From NCBI GenBank assembly GCA_041651315.1, contig JBAZJM010000014.1, positions 1 to 29,759 on the forward strand: DNA of 29,759 bases. Reading direction: 5' to 3'. The translations under genes and the position numbers were made by a program. This DNA is from CAITYL01 sp041651315 (lineage in GTDB: Bacteria; Verrucomicrobiota; Lentisphaeria; Oligosphaerales; CAITYL01). Below, one piece after another: positions 24,331 to 29,759 of this stretch (its first letter is position 1; every line of letters begins with the position of its first letter). The notes under the pieces are model-generated. The model was not told the origin of the DNA. It worked only from the letters and a program-made list of their open reading frames with translations, and did not search any database.

Positions 24331-26697
24331 TTATTCGGGTTGCATTGTCAGGCCACCGGTTCCGGTGGCGAACGGGGAGTCGCTGGGGAGGGGGCCGGCC
24401 TTGGGCACGACCATGGGCAGCCAGCTGGTATAGGGCTGGCCACCGGCCTGGCCGGCGCTGGCAAAGTCGCAGAGCGTGACTTCGCCGCCGTCTGCGGCGG
24501 GGGTGCGGACCAGCAGCCACGGCTTGAGCCATTGCGGCCAGTCGCACGGGGTCAGTTCCGGAACGGCGGTCGGCAGTGCCGGGGCGGCGGCGGGACAGTC
24601 ACGCCCCGGATTGAAGCGCGGGTCGTAGGCGAGCAGGAGGGGGCCGCGGTAAATGGAAACCGGTTGCATGGGCGGGCAGGCACTGGGCGGCTCGCCCGCG
24701 AGGCGGCCGCGGGCCAGGCTCAGCCAGCAGTGGCGGGAGGTGCCGCCGCCCAGCTGGAAGGCGATCAGGTTGCGGCCGGCGCGCAGGGGCAGACGGACCA
24801 GGCACGGGCGGTCGTCAAACGAGGCGATGCCGGAACCGTCGAAGACGCGCTCACCGTTGACGTACCAGCTGATCCACCAGTCGGAACCAAAGTTCACGGT
24901 CAGCGTTTGGGCGCTGGCGACCGTGAGTTCGGTAAACCCGACCAAAGACGGCGGCGGCCCCTGAAACCCCGGAAAAATGGCCTTGCCGTTCAAGATGCCA
25001 TGGGTGCTGTCGGCGGTCGTCGCATCGTAACTTTGGCCGTTGACTTCCAGCCGGTCCGGCATGCCCGTGAGGCCCGTAAGCGCGGGCTCGATGTGGAGCG
25101 CCGGCCGCAGGTTGGTGTCGTATTCCGTGGCGCGCCGGGGGATCAGACCGAACAGCCGCCACTGGGTGATCCAGTCGTCGGCAAGCGTCAGCATGTTTTC
25201 ATTGGCCCAGCGGTGCGGGGTGAAGTCGAACTCCAGGTCGAGCTGGTCGCCGGCCTGCCAGGCGCGGCTGAGTTCCAGGTACCGGCCGGGAACCGGCTGA
25301 GCCAGCGGCTGGCCGTTGAGCCGCACCCGGGTTTTGCGCGACCAGGCGGGGATGCGCAGCCGCAGCGGGAAGGTTTCCGGCGCGGCCAGATCGAGGCGGA
25401 TCTGGACGCGGGGTTCGCGCGGGTAGTCCGTTTCCTGGTCGAACCGCAGCCGGGCGCCGCCCGGCGTGGCGACGGTGATCTGGCCGGGACCGTAGTAATT
25501 GAGGTCAATGCCGCGGTCGCGGGCGCGCACCGCCCATTCGGAGACCAGCCCCAGCATGCGCGGACCGTTGACCGAGCAGCAGTTGAGTTCCGGCGTGCCG
25601 GCGCGGGCCTGGAAGACAATGGTGTGCGCACTGGCCTGCCGTTCGCCGACCATGGGCGTGTTGTAGGTCACCCAGCGCCCCGAGGGCGAGATCAGGCCGA
25701 GGCCGGAATTGAACAGGCTCAATTCCAGTTCGTCGGCGACCCGCGAATCGCCGCTGAGTTCCAGCATGTCCACGCTCATGGCCGACCAGGCGACGGTGCA
25801 GCAGGTCTCGATGGCGCCACGGTCATAGGGGTTGCCGGTGGCCTGCTCGCCCGAGGTGAAGCCGCCGTTGTTATGGCGGTCGCCGTCGCGCATGCTTTGC
25901 CATAGGCTGGCAAAGGCGCGGCGGTATTGGTCGTCGCCCGTGGCCCGGTAGAGTTCGGCCAATCCTTGGATCGGGTGCAGGCTTTCCCAGCGCGGTTTCG
26001 GCGTCTGCCAGAACGGGGTATTGGCCAGGCCGGCGCGCAGGTAGTCGCCGGCGGGCGGAATGGCGAACTCGCCGGTGATCTGCCGCGCCAGCTCCAAATA
26101 GCGTTGCTCGCCGGTGAGACGGTGCAGCCAGGCCAGGGAATGGACCGGCGCCAGGTTCATCTCCTGGCAGCCGGTGCCGTGCAGGGTTTCGCCGGTGTTG
26201 CCAAGGAAACGGTTGCAGAAGAGGTCGCCCATGCGCCGGGCGCAGGCCAGGGCGTTGGCATCGCCGCTGTACTGGTGCCAGAACAGCAGGCCGAGCATGG
26301 CGTGGTAATGGCCCCAGGCGTCCCAGGTGATGTCGCTACAGTTGGGCGCGCCCTGGCGCAGGCGCCACGCCTGGGGCCAGGGACCGAGGTAGCCGTCCTC
26401 GGCCTGGAGGCTGACCAGTTCCGAGACGAACCAGGCCAGGTGTCCCCGCAGCTGCGGGTCGCCGGTGAGGCGCAGGATCTGCACGGCATGGGTCAGGTAT
26501 TTGCCGGCGAACTCGCCCGCCCACGGCACCTGGTTGGCGTAGGGCTGGCGGTCCCGATAACGGAACATCTCCAAGATTCCCGGATTGGCGAACGGCGCCG
26601 GCAGCAACCATTGCTGGGTCACCGCCGCGAGCCGGCGGCCGATCTCGCCGCCCAGGGCGAAGGTGGTTTCGGATGCGGGGACAGGCTTGATGCTCAT
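24331..26697 (-). CDS. GH127-type beta-L-arabinofuranosidase (DUF1680)
   Basis: This 788-residue protein starts at ATG 26697 with an AGGA site 8 bases upstream; the extension to 26763 runs into a repeat. The barrel begins near GRRLAAVTQQWLLPAPFANPGILEMFR. Active-site blocks are complete: Glu297-Thr-Cys299-Cys300 (AIETCC) and Cys373-Cys374 (NCCSVNGPR), a spacing close to the Glu-x-Cys ... Cys-Cys set of characterised GH127 enzymes, in which a zinc-bound Cys is the nucleophile. The C-terminal part has beta domains ending in a module with DWWISWYVNGERVFDG. GH127 removes beta-L-arabinofuranose from plant glycoproteins and pectin side chains. No signal peptide is present. An SGNH esterase is encoded just upstream in the same direction. 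Confidence 0.85.
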   Translation of the reverse strand: MSIKPVPASETTFALGGEIGRRLAAVTQQWLLPAPFANPGILEMFRYRDRQPYANQVPWAGEFAGKYLTHAVQILRLTGDPQLRGHLAWFVSELVSLQAEDGYLGPWPQAWRLRQGAPNCSDITWDAWGHYHAMLGLLFWHQYSGDANALACARRMGDLFCNRFLGNTGETLHGTGCQEMNLAPVHSLAWLHRLTGEQRYLELARQITGEFAIPPAGDYLRAGLANTPFWQTPKPRWESLHPIQGLAELYRATGDDQYRRAFASLWQSMRDGDRHNNGGFTSGEQATGNPYDRGAIETCCTVAWSAMSVDMLELSGDSRVADELELSLFNSGLGLISPSGRWVTYNTPMVGERQASAHTIVFQARAGTPELNCCSVNGPRMLGLVSEWAVRARDRGIDLNYYGPGQITVATPGGARLRFDQETDYPREPRVQIRLDLAAPETFPLRLRIPAWSRKTRVRLNGQPLAQPVPGRYLELSRAWQAGDQLDLEFDFTPHRWANENMLTLADDWITQWRLFGLIPRRATEYDTNLRPALHIEPALTGLTGMPDRLEVNGQSYDATTADSTHGILNGKAIFPGFQGPPPSLVGFTELTVASAQTLTVNFGSDWWISWYVNGERVFDGSGIASFDDRPCLVRLPLRAGRNLIAFQLGGGTSRHCWLSLARGRLAGEPPSACPPMQPVSIYRGPLLLAYDPRFNPGRDCPAAAPALPTAVPELTPCDWPQWLKPWLLVRTPAADGGEVTLCDFASAGQAGGQPYTSWLPMVVPKAGPLPSDSPFATGTGGLTMQPE

Positions 26698-26730
26698 GGC
26701 ATGGGTCCTTGTGGCGGCGGAACATTCAGA

Positions 26731-26843
26731 TTCACCACGAAGACACGAAGAGCGCGAAGACAAATCGAAGATGCGTTTTTACGGTTAATTTTTCCTCGAA
26801 ACTCTTCGATCGAACTTCGCGTTCTTCGTGCCTTCGTGGTGAA
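26731..26843. repeat. CACGAAG-type inverted repeat element
   Basis: The left arm carries 9-base units (CACGAAGA, CACGAAGAG, CGCGAAGAC) after TTCAC, and the right arm (26815-26843) carries their reverse complement ending in GTGGTGAA. An inner ATCGAAGA / TCTTCGAT pair gives a second stem. It fills the space between the SGNH esterase stop and the GH127 start. Confidence 0.85.
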
Positions 26844-26866
26844 GAATTCAATGTGCGGGGTACTTG

Positions 26867-27538
26867 TTAGGCGATGTGCTTTAGAAACTGGGCCATTTGG
26901 CCGGCGATGCGCGCATAGCCGGCTTCGTTGGGGTGAATGCCGTCGGCCAGGAAATGGGCCGCGTTTTGCGGGGAAATGCCGGCCGTCCGGTAAAGGTCCA
27001 GCACGGGCACCGAATAGCCGGCCGCCACTTCCAGGATCGCATCCACATAATCGACCAGATGCAGGCCCAGGGCGTTGGTCATGCCGACCACCCCGGCATC
27101 GCCGCCAAACGTCCGCTGCAACGGGGTAAAAATGGCCACCCGGGCCGCCGGGTTGGCGGTGATGATGCCTGCCAGCATGACCTTGAGCGCCCCGTAAAAG
27201 GTGGCACACGTGGTGTCGGCAGGGGTGCCCAGCGGCTCGTTGTGGCCGAAATCGTTGGTGCCGCCAAACACCGTCACCAGGTCGGCGGCCGGGTCCATGT
27301 CGGCGTAGCGGATGCTCATCGGCAGGCCGTAGACGGCCTGGTCCGACGACTGGGCGCTCTTGCCGTCACAGATCTCCGTGGCGATTTTTCCGTAGTTGGC
27401 AACCCGGCTGAAACCAAGCACCGCCTGGACCCTGGGCTGGTACTGGTCAAACTCGGTAATGCTGTCACCCAGGGCGTTCCAGCTTTTTCCTTGCCAAGGG
27501 CTAAACCTGGCCGGCGACAGGGGCGGTGGATGGTTCAT
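26867..27538 (-). CDS. SGNH/GDSL esterase
   Basis: This 223-residue single-domain enzyme has all four SGNH blocks: Ser26 (GDSITEF), Gly50 region (NYGKIATEI), Asn95 (FGGTNDFG), and Asp199 with His202 (DGIHPNEAGY). It is the length of a minimal SGNH domain and has no signal peptide. Members of this group deacylate sugars or polysaccharides. It lies between two genes for (alpha/alpha) barrel proteins on the same strand, 31 bases from the upstream one, so it probably belongs to the same operon and removes acetyl groups that would block the glycosidases. Confidence 0.92.
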   Translation of the reverse strand: MNHPPPLSPARFSPWQGKSWNALGDSITEFDQYQPRVQAVLGFSRVANYGKIATEICDGKSAQSSDQAVYGLPMSIRYADMDPAADLVTVFGGTNDFGHNEPLGTPADTTCATFYGALKVMLAGIITANPAARVAIFTPLQRTFGGDAGVVGMTNALGLHLVDYVDAILEVAAGYSVPVLDLYRTAGISPQNAAHFLADGIHPNEAGYARIAGQMAQFLKHIA

Positions 27539-27569
27539 GGGGGATGGTTTCGTTTACGGGTGTAGGCGG

Positions 27570-29150
27570 TCAGGCGTAAGCGTCAAAATAAGTGAGGTCG
27601 GCGCCGAAATTGTCCATCGCCACCACGGCATCGCCGCGCAGGCGGACGCGAATCGGCTGGATATGCACCGCCCCCGAAAGGGTCAGGTGTTGCTCGGCCA
27701 GCGGGAAGTGGATGCGAATCGCTTTTCCCACCGGCGGCCGGGCAAAAAAGAGGTACCCGTTAATCCGGCACGGCAACTCGTCCGTTCCCTCAACCGTCAC
27801 GGTGCTGAAATCGGTCCATGCCGGCAGGCGCACCCACAGCGGCGCGGCCTTGAGGACCTCAATCGTGAGGGCATCGTGGGTGTAGGGCGAGTGGACGCGG
27901 AGCCCGTCCGTCTCGCGGTCAAACAGCAGGTTGACCCAGTGCCCGGTCGGCCGGCTGACGGCGCTCTCCCGGTACGCCTCGCACAACGAGCCGACGACCC
28001 CGCCGACAATGTCCAGATTGAACGACACCGCGCCGCCGCGGCCCGGACCGACGGACTCGTGCCCGTAGGGCGCGGGGAACCCGAAGGCGCCCAGGTGTCG
28101 GTCGGCCACCTCGCGCAAGCCGTCCTCGCCCTTCGGGTTGGGCGGATCCTGAATGAAGGAAACGTCCCGCAACTGCGACGGCAGCAGGTGGCACCGGAGG
28201 ATCCGCTCGGCATCCTGATAGTAGTCCGACCAGCCCCAGCGCCCGAGAATCAGTGCCGTCTCGACGATGTCGCCCGTGTTGTTGCCCTCGCCGTGGTCGC
28301 TGTCCCGCTGTCCCACGGACTCCGGCGACCAGCCGATGGCGTCGCGCAATTGCCACAGCCCATTGTCATAGAACGCCTTGACCCGCAACAGCAGGGCGGC
28401 ATCGCCCAGCAGGTCGGCCAGTTGCGCCAGCGAGGACATGACACAGGTGACGGAATGGGCGTGCCGGGTGATGAACCGTTCCGCGGTATACTCACCGTCC
28501 GGCAGGAAAAATTCAGCGACCGCCTTCTCTTTCAGCAGCAGCGCCAGTTCCAGCGCCCGTGGGGAACCGGTGGCGCGGTAATACTTGACCAGCGGCCCCA
28601 GCATCCGCGCTTCGCCATGGATGAACCCTTGGCATTCCTGGTAATCCAGCCCGAGTTCGCGGATCCGCGCCTGGTCCCAGCCGCCGGCCGGCGTCCACAA
28701 CTCAAAGATGGCCGCAATGCTGCGCTCGGCCAAGTCGCGGGCCGGTTCGTCCCCCCGGTAGTTGACCAGGGCATAGAGGGCGTGAAAGCCTTCCCGAATA
28801 TTGTGCGGACAGAAGTTGACCAGCGGCCCGTCGATGACTTGGCGGTTGAGCGGCAGCGGCACGGGGCCGCCATAGGAAAAAAAGGCGGCCCGCCGGTGTT
28901 TCTCAATCGCGGTCTCATCAAGCTCAATGCCGGCGGCATCTTCCGCGTTCAACAGCGCATTCAAATGCCGGCCCGGGGTGTGCGACTCGCTGTGGGCGGC
29001 ACTGAACATCATGACGGGGTTGGGCCGCACCCAGGTGTTGAAGAACGGAATGTCATGGTCATCCCGGTTGAACATGCGCTGCATGGTCCGGCACCCCAGC
29101 CGGATCGCCGCCGCCATGTCCGTGACATTAACCTGTGCAACTTTGCTCAT
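27570..29150 (-). CDS. GH127-related (alpha/alpha) barrel protein lacking the zinc/Cys site
   Basis: This 526-residue protein starts at ATG 29150, preceded by AAGG; the frame extends to 29216 only by reading through a repeat. Helical pairs (GFHALYALVNYRG, YYRATGSPRALELALLL, TCVMSSLAQLADLLGDAALLLRVKAFY) suggest the same barrel as the 16909-18729 protein, and the segment before the C-terminal beta domain aligns with it (GSLCEAYRESAVSRPTGHWV against GLWEAWCGIVEERPEGNFV). Where that protein has Cys-Cys-Pro-Pro, this one has Phe-Asn-Leu-Asp, and the Glu-x-Cys block is also not seen. It may use another mechanism, bind sugar without cleaving it, or be a different family. It is probably co-transcribed with the SGNH esterase downstream. 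Confidence 0.6.
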   Translation of the reverse strand: MSKVAQVNVTDMAAAIRLGCRTMQRMFNRDDHDIPFFNTWVRPNPVMMFSAAHSESHTPGRHLNALLNAEDAAGIELDETAIEKHRRAAFFSYGGPVPLPLNRQVIDGPLVNFCPHNIREGFHALYALVNYRGDEPARDLAERSIAAIFELWTPAGGWDQARIRELGLDYQECQGFIHGEARMLGPLVKYYRATGSPRALELALLLKEKAVAEFFLPDGEYTAERFITRHAHSVTCVMSSLAQLADLLGDAALLLRVKAFYDNGLWQLRDAIGWSPESVGQRDSDHGEGNNTGDIVETALILGRWGWSDYYQDAERILRCHLLPSQLRDVSFIQDPPNPKGEDGLREVADRHLGAFGFPAPYGHESVGPGRGGAVSFNLDIVGGVVGSLCEAYRESAVSRPTGHWVNLLFDRETDGLRVHSPYTHDALTIEVLKAAPLWVRLPAWTDFSTVTVEGTDELPCRINGYLFFARPPVGKAIRIHFPLAEQHLTLSGAVHIQPIRVRLRGDAVVAMDNFGADLTYFDAYA

Positions 29151-29169
29151 TTGTAATACCTTAACCTGC

Positions 29170-29368
29170 TTGGGGCCACCCTTTTGAAAAAGGGTGCTCC
29201 CCAAACCCCTTCCCAAAACTTTTGTTGCTTTTTGCGGATTCCGCAGGCCGCCCCTGCCGTCCCAATCATGGCCTGTTGCACGCGAGCGGCCTGCGGAATC
29301 CGCAAAAGATACAAAAAGGTTTGACGGAGGGTTTGGGAACCGCCTTTCCTCAAAAGGGGGTTCCCAAC
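29170..29368. repeat. Modular three-hairpin repeat, copy D
   Basis: A complete copy in the same orientation as A: TTGGGG/CCCCAA hairpin, central arms GCGGATTCCGCAGGCCG and CGGCCTGCGGAATCCGC, then the GGGAACC/GGTTCCC hairpin. Its right end lies 14 bases past the stop of the isomerase-like gene, its left end 20 bases before the start of the next gene. Confidence 0.88.
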
Positions 29369-29381
29369 CATGGTAACGTAA

Positions 29382-29759
29382 TCAGGCCAGCACGGCATTT
29401 TCGCGGTCGCGGAAATAGGTGGCGGTTTGATGCACCAGGCGGTCGAGCACCACCGGATCCGGTTTGCCGTGCATGGCGGGATAGGGATCGCCGCCGGGGC
29501 CGAGCGGTTCGGGGGTAAGGTAGCAGCCGTCCCGGTTGAACCCCAGCAGATAGAGCGCCATGATGATGGTGTCGAGGTCCAGCGCGCCGTCGCCCAAGGC
29601 GCCGCGGTTGCTGTCGGCCAGGTGCAGATTGGTCAGACTGTCACCGGCCTCCAGCAGGGCCGAGGGGATGTGGGACTCGCCGACCTGCATGTGATAAACG
29701 TCGCCGTTGATATGCCGGATGCCGGGATGGTTGACCGCATCAAGATAGCGCCGGCGTCG
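29382..29759 (-). CDS. Sugar-phosphate isomerase/epimerase-like TIM barrel, 3' part only
   Basis: Only the C-terminal 125 residues are in the window; the frame is open to the last base. The segment DAVNHPGIRHINGDVYHMQ, followed by NLHLADSNRGALGDGALD and a strand ending in Glu (GCYLTPEPLG), is the usual end of xylose-isomerase-like TIM barrels (AP_endonuc_2 fold), in which His and Glu bind the metal. These enzymes interconvert or oxidise small sugars. Placed at the head of a run of glycosidase genes on the same strand, it probably handles a released sugar. Exact activity cannot be told from this fragment. Confidence 0.8.
   Translation of the reverse strand, partial: RRRRYLDAVNHPGIRHINGDVYHMQVGESHIPSALLEAGDSLTNLHLADSNRGALGDGALDLDTIIMALYLLGFNRDGCYLTPEPLGPGGDPYPAMHGKPDPVVLDRLVHQTATYFRDRENAVLA

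Noticed and set aside
27396..29156. Open frame of 586 codons antisense to the barrel protein and SGNH esterase
   Set aside because: It spans two sense genes and their spacer; no domain is seen.
29151..29216. Start of the barrel protein at 29216
   Set aside because: The extra 22 residues are read from repeat copy D, and ATG 29150 has its own ribosome site.

Overview
The window is GC-rich bacterial chromosome with long, densely packed genes. The content suggests a member of the PVC superphylum, most likely Lentisphaerota or Verrucomicrobiota: many glycoside hydrolases without signal peptides, an alpha-2-macroglobulin/PBP1C pair, a PadR regulator with its target, a four-helix-bundle 'suffix' protein, and unusually abundant intergenic palindromes. 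This is inference from gene content; there is no rRNA or other taxonomic marker here.

Layout. (1) 1-3964: an SGNH esterase (cut by the window edge) followed 37 bases later by a GH106-like glycosidase, probably one operon. (2) 4013-5429: a RelB-like antitoxin, the first 17 codons of its RelE/ParE toxin, then an AT-rich island with a HEPN-like gene (Rx4H motif), then a frameshifted AbrB/VapB-type antitoxin. This looks like foreign DNA set between two decayed toxin-antitoxin loci. (3) 5556-14186, minus strand: a consensus promoter, padR, a giant alpha-2-macroglobulin with a HAAS-like cytosolic domain and a membrane anchor at its N-terminus, then penicillin-binding protein 1C. (4) 14279-15290: a four-helix-bundle suffix protein bracketed by arrays of 10-base units. 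(5) 15793-16611: a SAM methyltransferase. (6) 16909-29759: a second carbohydrate locus with three related GH127-like (alpha/alpha) barrel proteins, an NPCBM-GH36 alpha-galactosidase divergent from an AraC regulator, an SGNH esterase and a sugar-phosphate-isomerase-like TIM barrel protein. An unknown 404-residue protein lies inside it.

How it may work together. The hydrolases would remove arabinofuranosyl, galactosyl, rhamnosyl and ester groups, which fits pectin or arabinogalactan side chains. None shows a signal peptide, so they probably act in the cytosol on imported oligosaccharides. AraC is the obvious local regulator. PadR-A2M-PBP1C looks like an envelope-protection unit.

Between genes there is a family of about 200-base three-hairpin repeats (four copies), several inverted elements built from 9-base units, and other hairpins. 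The points most worth checking are the HAAS-A2M fusion under PadR, the HEPN island between broken toxin-antitoxin genes, the 10-base arrays around the four-helix gene, and the modular hairpin repeats.
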